NCBI GenBank assembly: GCA_041669745.1
Contig: JBAYAO010000067.1
Location: forward strand, 1 to 8,115
Direction: 5' to 3'
Length of the DNA stretch: 8,115 bases
From: JBAZDV01 sp041669745
GTDB lineage: Archaea > Thermoplasmatota > Thermoplasmata > Methanomassiliicoccales > Methanomethylophilaceae
Below, piece after piece: positions 1-6,092 of this stretch (positions are counted from its first letter, which is position 1; every line of letters begins with the position of its first letter). Under the pieces are notes generated by a model. That model saw only the letters and a list, made by a program, of their open reading frames with translations. It searched no databases and was not told the origin of the DNA. A program made the translations under genes and the position numbers.

Positions 1-392
1 CACGCCGTTATACCTGGCCTCACTTCAGATTCGGCTCTAAACGGTACACCGGTGTACGGGTTGTAGGCGATTCCGATATACGGTTCACAATCCTTTAGAA
101 GTGCCACCGACATGGTCATAGGTATCACTCTATAGAAATTCGACGTCCCGTCGATCGGGTCACGATCCACCCGTACCCTTCCCCGGGGAGCACGTTCTCG
201 TCACCCTTCTTCGCGGATGAAAAAGGAATCAGGAATAAGTTCACCCAATCTCGATTTCGGGAATCTTTCGGATTCGAGATCGACAGATGTCACAAGATTG
301 TCTTTCGATCCTTTCGTCTCTATCGATATTATTCTGCTCTCTTTGATGCGGGCACTGTTCTCTCTGACGATGGTTTCAATCCTGTCTATCAC
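1..392 (-). pseudogene. Inositol monophosphatase-family gene, 5' part, with two compensating frameshifts (left edge cuts it)
   Basis: The family removes phosphate from inositol monophosphate, fructose-1,6-bisphosphate or related sugar phosphates in the cytosol, using Mg2+. From a GTG at 392 the reading runs 63 codons and contains the N-terminal pattern KGSKDNLVTSVDLESE (residues 27-42) and the metal-ligand pair EE at 61-62. It then hits TGA at 201-203. Removing one base near 204-206 gives DENVLPGEGYGWIV. Adding one base near 161-163 then restores the original frame as DPIDGTSNF, the family signature, and it stays open to the left edge with SVALLKDCEPYIGIAYNPYTG. The two shifts cancel, so only about 14 residues and one stop are affected. 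This could be two sequencing or assembly errors or a recently damaged gene. It begins 45 bases after the ATPase stop on the same strand. An in-frame TGA at 399-401 and the lack of a better start support GTG 392. No strong ribosome-binding site is visible. Confidence 0.75.
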
Positions 393-437
393 GACGGTTC
401 ATATGTTGGGGGGCGTATCATAACTTGTTTTGACCGC

Positions 438-1217
438 TCATACAGATTCGTCGCATGGGCGTTTGAGGATCACATGCGGATGCCCATCCACGTCGATTAT
501 GTTTGATTCGACGCCATATACTTCCTTGATGTTCTTCTCTGTGATGACTTCCTGCGGTGTGCCTATCGAGAATATGGTCCCTCCACGTAGAAGAATTATC
601 TTATCGGAGAATTTAGAAGCGATATTGATGTCATGACTGATCATGATGACCAGTAGGTTGTGTGAACGTGCCAGGTCCTTCAGGATGTATGTGACCTCCA
701 ACTGGTGTTTTATATCCAGGTTGGATGTCGGTTCATCTAGTAGCAATATCTCTGGGTCTTGGACAAGACCTCTTGCAAGCATGACCTTTTGATGTTGTCC
801 AGCAGACAATTCGTTGAAGGATCTCATTGCGAGGTCGTCTATGTGGAGCATCTTCAGAACATTGTAGACTATGTTCAGATCTTCATCGGTAGATCTCCAT
901 CCACTGTGTGGGCTTCTGCCCATGAGGACCGTATCGATGACCGTCAGAGGGAATGAATCTGTGGAGGCATACGGTACGTATCCGATCTTTTTTGCCATAT
1001 CCTTGAGTTTTATATCATCTATGTTGATCTCGTCGACCATCACACTGCCTCTGGTGGGTTTCAAGACCTTGTTTATGCAGTGTATCAGTGTTGATTTTCC
1101 TACACCGTTCGGACCAAGTATGGTAACGAATTGCGGTCCCTCAAGGTCAAGAGTGATATCATTTAATACAGGAGCGTTCGAATAGCTGAAATCAATATCA
1201 TCGATTTTTATGTGCAT
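438..1217 (-). CDS. ABC transporter ATP-binding protein, FecE/BtuD type
   Basis: This is the cytosolic ATPase that powers import through the two permeases encoded just upstream. It is 259 residues, normal for the family. Visible motifs are an aromatic A-loop residue Y12, Walker A GPNGVGKST at 35-43, signature LSAGQ at 137-141, Walker B ILLLDEP at 157-163, D-loop SNLD at 165-168 and switch histidine H195 in ISHD. The catalytic glutamate E162 is present. One oddity is that the usual Q-loop glutamine after 'YVP' is tyrosine (Y83), followed by the otherwise typical FPLTVIDTVLMGR. The ATG at 1217 lies 6 bases after the stop of permease 2, so the gene is almost certainly translated from the same message. 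The family imports iron-siderophores, heme, cobalamin and related chelates; the ligand here is not determined by the ATPase. The downstream phosphatase-like gene is 45 bases away. Confidence 0.95.
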   Translation of the reverse strand: MHIKIDDIDFSYSNAPVLNDITLDLEGPQFVTILGPNGVGKSTLIHCINKVLKPTRGSVMVDEINIDDIKLKDMAKKIGYVPYASTDSFPLTVIDTVLMGRSPHSGWRSTDEDLNIVYNVLKMLHIDDLAMRSFNELSAGQHQKVMLARGLVQDPEILLLDEPTSNLDIKHQLEVTYILKDLARSHNLLVIMISHDINIASKFSDKIILLRGGTIFSIGTPQEVITEKNIKEVYGVESNIIDVDGHPHVILKRPCDESV

Positions 1218-1223
1218 TTTACT

Positions 1224-2321
1224 TCATTCCCAGATTTTATTTTTGTGTCTGAACAATATGTAGAGGAACAACGGACCGCCGACAGCAGCCGTTATCACAC
1301 CAACGGGTAATCCGGTGGCACCGATCTCTTTCGCTATACAGTCCGAATATAGCAACAGCATACCACCGAATGCGGCAGAGGCCGGTATGAGATATCTGTT
1401 GTCAGAGCCTACGAATAACCTTACAAGATGCGGTGCGAGTAATCCTACGAATCCGATGGTTCCTGTGAAGCTTACGGCAAGTGCGACCGTGATTGCTACA
1501 ACAACCAAGATCGCAATCCTGTATTTTTTAGCGTCCACACCAATCGCAACTGCAGACTCATCGTTCATCGCCAAGATGTTGATCTTCTTGGCCATGTATG
1601 TCATGAACACCATGGCTATGACCGTTGCTATGAATATGAACGGGATGGCATCCCATGTTATCGAACCGACTGAACCGATGTTCCACATATACGCGGTCTT
1701 ATGGTCCTCTGGATCGGCAAGCAGCATCAACAGAGATGTGACTGCACTGAACGTGTACATCACACCTAGTCCGGTGAGTATCATCGTGGTTGGCGTGGCC
1801 TGTTTGTATTTGGATACGGCAATTATGGCCAAGGTTGGGACCATAGAGAACACGAAAGCATTGATGACTATGGCGTTGTATCCATATAACGACGGTATGA
1901 GGCAGAAACCAAGGGATATCCATAGAATCGCCCCAAGTCCAGCTCCGGACGACATTCCTGTTGTATACGGGTCTGCAAGCGGATTCTTCAAGATACTCTG
2001 CATCGCAGCACCGCCGACGGCGAGTATCAATCCGACCATGAATGCACCTATGGCTCTTGGGAGACGGAGATTCCATACGATTAGGTCTTTCTGTGCTCCG
2101 ACAGGATCGGTGGCGATGTTTCCTGTGATGTGGTCCCATATTATCGTGTATGATTCAATGAATCCTATGTCAGCTTTACCTAAAGACACCTCTAGGCCGA
2201 GTGCTACCAATGAAAGTAGTATGCAGATCACAACGAAAAAAGCCTTTTTCGAGAGATATTTGTCGTAACTGAAGATCTCTTTCTCGTTGTCGTATAGATC
2301 CGTGAATCTCCCTGTCACCAC
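1224..2321 (-). CDS. FecCD/BtuC-family ABC permease, second subunit
   Basis: This is a polytopic membrane subunit of a metal-chelate or cobalamin-type importer, 365 residues, slightly longer than the usual ~330 because of an N-terminal cytosolic extension (about residues 1-26). Family hallmarks are RLPRAIGAFMVGLILAVGGA (87-106), the loop MQSILKNPLADPYTTGMSSGA (107-127), and the C-terminal GTIGFVGLLAPHLVR (287-301) with GSDNRY (305-310) and GLPVGVITAAVGGPLFL (337-353). The loop around GVDAKK (261-266) should form the ATPase coupling region. The start is GTG at 2321 or GTG at 2318. The latter overlaps the permease 1 stop as GTGA and sits 8 bases after a GGAGG. Either start gives translational coupling to permease 1. 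The protein is clearly homologous but not identical to permease 1, suggesting a heterodimeric channel. The exact substrate is unknown. Confidence 0.95.
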   Translation of the reverse strand: MVTGRFTDLYDNEKEIFSYDKYLSKKAFFVVICILLSLVALGLEVSLGKADIGFIESYTIIWDHITGNIATDPVGAQKDLIVWNLRLPRAIGAFMVGLILAVGGAAMQSILKNPLADPYTTGMSSGAGLGAILWISLGFCLIPSLYGYNAIVINAFVFSMVPTLAIIAVSKYKQATPTTMILTGLGVMYTFSAVTSLLMLLADPEDHKTAYMWNIGSVGSITWDAIPFIFIATVIAMVFMTYMAKKINILAMNDESAVAIGVDAKKYRIAILVVVAITVALAVSFTGTIGFVGLLAPHLVRLFVGSDNRYLIPASAAFGGMLLLYSDCIAKEIGATGLPVGVITAAVGGPLFLYILFRHKNKIWE

Positions 2322-3406
2322 ATATCCCTCCTTTGTTTGATTATGAGGAATAGGAACATCGGGCCGCCGATGAAAGACAGGATGACACCGACGGGCATGC
2401 CGCTGTCTATTATCACACGAGACAAGATATCGGAAACGACAAGTAACAGTGCACCGAGTGCCATGGATCCAGGGATGACGTATCTTGTGTCGCTTCCCAT
2501 GAACATCCTTACCATATGCGGTACGACCAGTCCGACAAAACCCATGATCCCGGTGACTGAAACCACTTCGGCGATCACAAATGACAGAAGTATCAGACTG
2601 ACGCTTCTATATTTTTTCGTATCAAGTCCGAGACTTTTAGCCGTTGTATCGCCGGTTGTTATTATGTTGAGCTGTTTTGCGGTAATGAGAAAGAAAAGTG
2701 AACCGAGAATAGTTGTGAAGGCCATCAGGCCGATCTGTGAACTCACAACGTTGTTAAGGGATCCAACCATCCATCTGTACACTTCCTGGACGGTCTCAGC
2801 TTCGGAACCAACCAATATGATGTTGGATATCGCGCTGAACATGAATGACATCGCAAGACCAGCCAGAATGACAGTCGCCGGCGATGTGTTTTTGAATCTT
2901 GTCACTCCGACTATGACCAAAGATGGTATGAGACCGAAAAGGAAAGCATTGAACACAAGACCCATCTCCGAAGAGAATATAGGTGCATACAGACCGAGTG
3001 TCAAAGCAATTGTGACACCCACCATCGCACCAGAAGATATCCCTGTCGTATACGGGTCTGCCAACGGGTTCTTCATTAATGCCTGCATGGCCACACCGGC
3101 TACGGACAATGAAACCCCACATAGGACCGCAGCAGCGATGCGCGGTAGGCGTTCTTCCCATACTATGTAATCATCCCACCATTCTACGGTGTTCGGATCA
3201 TAGGTCCTTCCGCAGATGTGGTTCCAGATTATTTTGAACACATCTCCGAATGCTATGGGATAGTCACCGATTGTGACAGATATGCCGATTGCCAGAACAA
3301 GTGCGATCAGAATGATGACTACTATCAATATTTTCGTGAAGGTATACTTGCGGTAATTTATGATCATCCCGGAATCATTTCTGCTTTCAGTAATGCCTTC
3401 AGACAT
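2315..3406 (-). CDS. FecCD/BtuC-family ABC permease, first subunit
   Basis: This is the first gene of the transporter operon, a polytopic inner-membrane permease of 363 residues. Family landmarks are RLPRIAAAVLCGVSLSVAG (87-105), MKNPLADPYTTGISSGA (111-127), GIMGFVGLVVPHMVR (286-300), GSDTRY (304-309) and SGMPVGVILSFIGGPMFLFL (335-354). LGLDTKK (259-265) matches the cytosolic loop that contacts the ATPase. Residues 1-20 form a hydrophilic N-terminal tail before the first membrane segment (about 24-45). The ATG at 3406 is supported by GGTG six bases upstream. The upstream region holds a TATA-like box and a 17-bp palindrome whose edge is 12 bases before the ATG, so operon expression is probably controlled there. 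The gene overlaps permease 2 by 4 or 7 bases. It could serve iron-siderophore, heme or corrinoid uptake; the sequence does not decide. Confidence 0.95.
   Translation of the reverse strand: MSEGITESRNDSGMIINYRKYTFTKILIVVIILIALVLAIGISVTIGDYPIAFGDVFKIIWNHICGRTYDPNTVEWWDDYIVWEERLPRIAAAVLCGVSLSVAGVAMQALMKNPLADPYTTGISSGAMVGVTIALTLGLYAPIFSSEMGLVFNAFLFGLIPSLVIVGVTRFKNTSPATVILAGLAMSFMFSAISNIILVGSEAETVQEVYRWMVGSLNNVVSSQIGLMAFTTILGSLFFLITAKQLNIITTGDTTAKSLGLDTKKYRSVSLILLSFVIAEVVSVTGIMGFVGLVVPHMVRMFMGSDTRYVIPGSMALGALLLVVSDILSRVIIDSGMPVGVILSFIGGPMFLFLIIKQRRDMW
2326..2331 (-). promoter_or_regulatory. Ribosome-binding site of permease 2 (GGAGGG)
   Basis: On the minus strand GGAGGG lies inside the last codons of permease 1. 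The distance from the GGAGG core to the first following base is 5 to GTG 2321 and 8 to GTG 2318. The motif explains re-initiation at the overlap and leaves the start ambiguous by one codon. Confidence 0.7.
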
Positions 3407-3412
3407 CTTTTA

Positions 3413-3416
3413 CACC
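3413..3416 (-). promoter_or_regulatory. Ribosome-binding site of permease 1 (GGTG)
   Basis: GGTG on the minus strand is followed by six bases and then ATG 3406. This is the archaeal-type Shine-Dalgarno core and supports this start over the in-frame Met at residue 14. Confidence 0.65.
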
Positions 3417-3418
3417 AG

Positions 3419-3435
3419 TTGGATGATATATCCAA
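3419..3435. promoter_or_regulatory. Palindromic operator 1 upstream of the permease operon
   Basis: TTGGATGATATATCCAA: six-base arms TTGGAT/ATCCAA around a 5-base centre. It is identical over all 17 bases to the site at 5984-6000. It lies 12 bases upstream of the permease 1 ATG and about 26 bp (centre to centre) downstream of the TATA-like box, so a bound protein would cover the expected transcription start. I infer a repressor site; the regulator is not encoded in this window. Confidence 0.75.
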
Positions 3436-3447
3436 CATAAAGCCACA

Positions 3448-3457
3448 TTATATTAAA
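3448..3457 (-). promoter_or_regulatory. TATA-like box of the transporter operon
   Basis: Minus-strand TTTAATATAA. With usual archaeal spacing (about 25-27 bp) transcription would start near 3427, inside the palindromic site, giving a leader of roughly 20 bases that contains the GGTG ribosome-binding site. Confidence 0.5.
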
Positions 3458-3462
3458 GTATC

Positions 3463-3498
3463 GTATGAAAAAATGAAAATCGGGGGTACTGTTCCCCC
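3463..3498 (-). terminator. Hairpin plus T-rich tail after the two-domain surface protein gene
   Basis: Read on the minus strand, GGGGG and CCCCC arms (3494-3498 and 3482-3486) enclose a 7-base loop, followed by ATTTTCATTTTTTC. It begins about 10 bases after the TAA at 3508-3510. The stem is short but G/C only, and the T-rich tail is typical of archaeal termination. It separates this gene from the transporter operon promoter. Confidence 0.65.
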
Positions 3499-3507
3499 TG
3501 AGGATGT

Positions 3508-4563
3508 TTAACAGGCAGCTATAGCAGCCGCAGAGATATTCTCAGCAAGTGTTGTAAAGTCATTCTCTGCAAGTGTTCCGTCCAGGGAGATGTATACGTA
3601 TACGACTATGTTCTCATAGTATCCAGCGTAGTACATGTACGAACCAGTGCTCCCATACATGCTGTAGTTGTTATAGTAGCCATATGCATCGGTGAGCGAA
3701 CCTTTGGTGGTTATCTCCTTTATTTCACTGCCCATGACTGTCTTTCCAATCTGAGATGAGAAATCTGTCTTATATGTTGAGAATGAATCCGAAGAATCGG
3801 ATTCTACGGTGAACCAGACATAATTGGAAGAAGATCCATAATCGGATGTGTTTCCGTTGTCATAAGCCGCTTTGGCCGAGACGCACGTGTTGTCACCGGA
3901 TACAGTAAAAGTACCGAGGTTTCCGGAACCGTATCCTGTGGCGAAAGATGACGCGGCCGCATCTGCGTTACCGGTGCAAGTATTCTTTATTGAATCGCAA
4001 ATCGCTTTTGCAAGTATTGCAAAATCCTCGTTGTCAAGTGCGCCGCTCACATACATGTAGCTCTCGAAGAAGACATTATAGAGGTAGCCGGAGTAATACA
4101 AAGTCCCTGCAGTGACTCCGTATGCATCGATATTCGCATAATATCCGTATGCATCTGTTAGGTCTGATTTATCTGTCACAGCGGTATAGATTGCACCGCC
4201 CATGGTCGATTCTCCGACCTGGGATTCGTAATCGGTCTTGTTCGTATTGAAATCACCCTGTGCATCATCGCTTATGGTGAATATCACATAGTTCGTGCTT
4301 GAGGTGTAGGATGAACTTGTGCCGTTGCTGCATTCGATGGTTGCTTTAGCGGTTGTTGAATCAGTGGATAGATCGAATCTACTGCCGAGATCACCGCTGT
4401 AATATGCGGCGAAAGAGATTGCAACAGTTGTTGCGTCACTTATTTTGGTGTTATCACCGTTATTGTTTCCATTGTCGTTCATTAGAGCAAACGCGGTACC
4501 TCCAGCGGCCGCTATCACAATGACCACAACAGCGATCGTAATGAGTTGTGTCTTACTGTCCAT
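3508..4563 (-). CDS. Membrane-anchored surface protein with two copies of an unrecognised ~150-residue domain
   Basis: I do not recognise this family. With ATG 4563 the product is 351 residues: a short charged start, one membrane segment (about 6-28), an Asn/Gly/Asp-rich linker (29-42), then two homologous domains at about 43-195 and 202-348, and a C-terminal Cys. Shared landmarks are SSTNYVIFT (88-96) against SSSNYVWFT (244-252), STMGGAI (119-125) against TVMGSEI (275-281), LTDAYGYY (135-142) against LTDAYGYY (290-297), then LYYSGY (155-160) against MYYAGY (310-315), and GALDNEDF against GTLAENDF. A stand-alone copy is encoded at 6093-6548. The protein is acidic and rich in Tyr, Ser and Thr, as expected outside the cell. 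In-frame GTG 4572 lies in the operator, so ATG 4563 with upstream GTGA is preferred. The shared operator and adjacent importer suggest a role in capturing or handling the same ligand; this is inference. Confidence 0.85.
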   Translation of the reverse strand: MDSKTQLITIAVVVIVIAAAGGTAFALMNDNGNNNGDNTKISDATTVAISFAAYYSGDLGSRFDLSTDSTTAKATIECSNGTSSSYTSSTNYVIFTISDDAQGDFNTNKTDYESQVGESTMGGAIYTAVTDKSDLTDAYGYYANIDAYGVTAGTLYYSGYLYNVFFESYMYVSGALDNEDFAILAKAICDSIKNTCTGNADAAASSFATGYGSGNLGTFTVSGDNTCVSAKAAYDNGNTSDYGSSSNYVWFTVESDSSDSFSTYKTDFSSQIGKTVMGSEIKEITTKGSLTDAYGYYNNYSMYGSTGSYMYYAGYYENIVVYVYISLDGTLAENDFTTLAENISAAAIAAC

Positions 4564-4570
4564 GTATCTC

Positions 4571-4591
4571 ACTTGGATTATACATCCAAGT
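4571..4591. promoter_or_regulatory. Palindromic operator 2 upstream of the two-domain surface protein gene
   Basis: Eight-base arms ACTTGGAT and ATCCAAGT match perfectly around the 5-base centre TATAC, the longest arms of the four sites. The core TTGGAT-N5-ATCCAA is 4573-4589. The site is 7 bases upstream of ATG 4563 and overlaps the expected transcription start near 4585. Its flank also contributes the GTGA that may serve as ribosome-binding site. Confidence 0.75.
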
Positions 4592-4606
4592 GTGTATTAT
4601 CGGGCT

Positions 4607-4616
4607 CATATAAAAA
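4607..4616 (-). promoter_or_regulatory. TATA-like box of the two-domain surface protein gene
   Basis: Minus-strand TTTTTATATG, centred about 30 bp upstream of the centre of operator 2. Expected transcription start is near 4585, with a leader of about 20 bases. Confidence 0.5.
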
Positions 4617-4678
4617 TACGAAAGGTATGATCGGATCAGCAATCCAATATGGATGGATAAATGCAGGTAAAAGGAATG

Positions 4679-4699
4679 ATGCCGCGTTTGACGCGGCAT
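4679..4699 (-). terminator. Strong hairpin after the dockerin substrate-binding protein gene
   Basis: Arms ATGCCGCGT (4679-4687) and ACGCGGCAT (4691-4699) pair perfectly over 9 bp with a 3-base loop. On the minus strand it starts 13 bases after the TGA at 4713-4715 and is followed by CATTCCTTTTACC, a modest T-run. It is probably a terminator or a 3'-end stabilising structure for the 4713-5975 gene. Confidence 0.6.
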
Positions 4700-4712
4700 A
4701 AAGGATTTTCGT

Positions 4713-5975
4713 TCATGAGGTATGCAGATCATCATATGTTATCATGTAGTTGTAATCGGACACATCAAATTCAACAGCAAATTCGGGGAAGAATTTCTCG
4801 ATGTACCTCTGGTTGAAGCTGTCTCCATAGCCATCGCCGACATAATCGGGGAAGAGCGCTTCTGCGATGTAGGCAACCATCAGCGGTACTGGCATGATCG
4901 AATTTAGAACAGTGAAATCATTATTCTTGTATGCTGCGAGTCCTGTGAAGTAATCTGCAGATTTGTTGTATGTACCAGGCAGATCTATATTTTCAGTGTA
5001 TCCCCAGCTATTGAAATAGAAAAAATACTCACAGTCATAATCATAAATCCATTCGTCTCCCTTGCTGAATTCTCTGTATGTTCCAGTCCAATCTGTTACA
5101 GAGACCCCCCCTGCGGCTATGGCTGCAGTTGTGTAGATGCCGTCATTGTTGTCGATGCAGTCCGTCATATAACCGCACATAACTTTCACTCTCTCATCTG
5201 CAGTGAGTATGTTGGTAACCTCGGTCTTGATATTGTTGAGAAGTTCGTCAACGAAATCAACATATTCTTTAGCATTGTCGTAAAGATTTAGCAGGAAACC
5301 AATGGTCAGAATCGCTGACGGTGAATCTTCTATTCCGTCGAATGGAAGATGAATGACCTGCGATCCCATTTTCGTGATCTTAGCTTCGTTGCTGAGTCTA
5401 TCGTTGTATGTGATCAGATAATCTGGTTTCTCAGTCAATGAGGCGAATTTTTCTATATTTAGTGAATTATAACTCGAATTGACATTTGTTTGGGTGCTAT
5501 AGAGTTCACTTAGCATCGTAGCATCGTTGGAGAACATTACATACCCATCCATATACTGCAGTGCATCGATTGCACATAGCGGGATCAATACATACTGGTG
5601 TATGCCCATGATGGATGTTATCGGGAAATTGACAGCGGTGGCACCGTTCGTAGAATCATTGTAGTATGCAACAGTGGATTCGCCTGCTATGAGTTTGTTT
5701 ATAACACTGATGTCATCGGAATTTATTACACCGTCACAATTAGCATCAGAATAATCAGTTGCTTCTTCGGTACCATCGATTATCGCCTGTAGCATTGTAA
5801 TATCATCGGAGTCCAGATCATCATCCAGGTCGGAATTCCCATAGATCATAAGTCTGGTCGTGTCACTGGTCGATGAATTATTGCTGTTGTTACCGCTAAT
5901 TATGATTGCAACACCAGAACCAGCGATGATGACTATCGCAGTGATGGCAATTGCCATGAGGTATTTGGTTTCCAT
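4713..5975 (-). CDS. Membrane-anchored substrate-binding protein (Peripla_BP_2-like) with N-terminal dockerin-like module
   Basis: This is likely the extracellular ligand-binding partner of the FecCD importer, 420 residues. One membrane segment at about 6-27 acts as anchor (no lipobox Cys), followed by an Asn/Ser/Thr linker (28-40). Residues 46-98 form two EF-hand-like calcium loops of dockerin type: N47-D49-D51-D55-D58 and D77-N79-D81-N85-D88, each followed by a helix. From about 101 on the sequence fits the metal-chelate binding-protein family: STVAYYND..AVNFPITSI, then EKPDYLITYN (182-191), a long helix with LLNLYDNAKEYVDFVDELL, and a C-terminal VAYIAEALFPDY..FNQRYIEKFFPEF. ATG 5975 is preceded by GTGA and operator 3. 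The gene is separate from the permease operon but shares its operator. Ligand candidates are iron-siderophore, heme or corrinoid; none is proven. Confidence 0.85.
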   Translation of the reverse strand: METKYLMAIAITAIVIIAGSGVAIIISGNNSNNSSTSDTTRLMIYGNSDLDDDLDSDDITMLQAIIDGTEEATDYSDANCDGVINSDDISVINKLIAGESTVAYYNDSTNGATAVNFPITSIMGIHQYVLIPLCAIDALQYMDGYVMFSNDATMLSELYSTQTNVNSSYNSLNIEKFASLTEKPDYLITYNDRLSNEAKITKMGSQVIHLPFDGIEDSPSAILTIGFLLNLYDNAKEYVDFVDELLNNIKTEVTNILTADERVKVMCGYMTDCIDNNDGIYTTAAIAAGGVSVTDWTGTYREFSKGDEWIYDYDCEYFFYFNSWGYTENIDLPGTYNKSADYFTGLAAYKNNDFTVLNSIMPVPLMVAYIAEALFPDYVGDGYGDSFNQRYIEKFFPEFAVEFDVSDYNYMITYDDLHTS

Positions 5976-5983
5976 TTAATCAC

Positions 5984-6000
5984 TTGGATGATATATCCAA
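5984..6000. promoter_or_regulatory. Palindromic operator 3 upstream of the substrate-binding protein gene
   Basis: TTGGATGATATATCCAA, identical in all 17 bases and in orientation relative to its gene to operator 1. It lies 8 bases upstream of ATG 5975 and covers the predicted transcription start near 5984. It shares the 117-bp divergent spacer with operator 4. Confidence 0.75.
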
Positions 6001-6006
6001 CTATTC

Positions 6007-6013
6007 TATTTAA
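6007..6013 (-). promoter_or_regulatory. TATA-like box of the substrate-binding protein gene
   Basis: Minus-strand TTAAATA, centred about 26 bp before the expected start near 5984. This would leave a very short leader of about 8 bases containing GTGA. Confidence 0.45.
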
Positions 6014-6061
6014 CCAATGCGGGGTAAGTAAAGATACAGGTGTTTCTTCCTGTGGAGAAAG

Positions 6062-6069
6062 ATTAAATT
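6062..6069 (+). promoter_or_regulatory. TATA-like box of the small single-domain gene
   Basis: ATTAAATT on the plus strand, preceded by a purine-rich GAGAAAG that could be a BRE. Usual spacing puts the transcription start at or next to ATG 6093, so the message is probably leaderless. This agrees with the absence of any ribosome-binding site. Confidence 0.5.
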
Positions 6070-6072
6070 GAT

Positions 6073-6089
6073 TTGGATTTATAATCCAG
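6073..6089. promoter_or_regulatory. Palindromic operator 4 upstream of the small single-domain gene
   Basis: TTGGAT-TTATA-ATCCAG: the same architecture as the other three sites with one mismatch in the outer base of the right arm, so probably the weakest. It sits between the TATA-like box and ATG 6093, ending 3 bases before the ATG. Confidence 0.6.
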
Positions 6090-6092
6090 ACT

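Noticed and set aside
1315..2268. Long plus-strand open frame (317 codons) opposite permease 2
   Set aside because: It is antisense to a clearly conserved FecCD permease; its sequence has no membrane or domain logic and it has no upstream signals. The length is a by-product of permease codon use.
2337..3170. Long plus-strand open frame (277 codons) opposite permease 1
   Set aside because: Same reason: a shadow of the conserved minus-strand permease.
4564..4572. Upstream GTG start (4572) for the two-domain surface protein
   Set aside because: It lies inside the arms of operator 2 and would add only three residues. ATG 4563 with GTGA just upstream and a typical short charged N-terminus before the membrane segment fits better.
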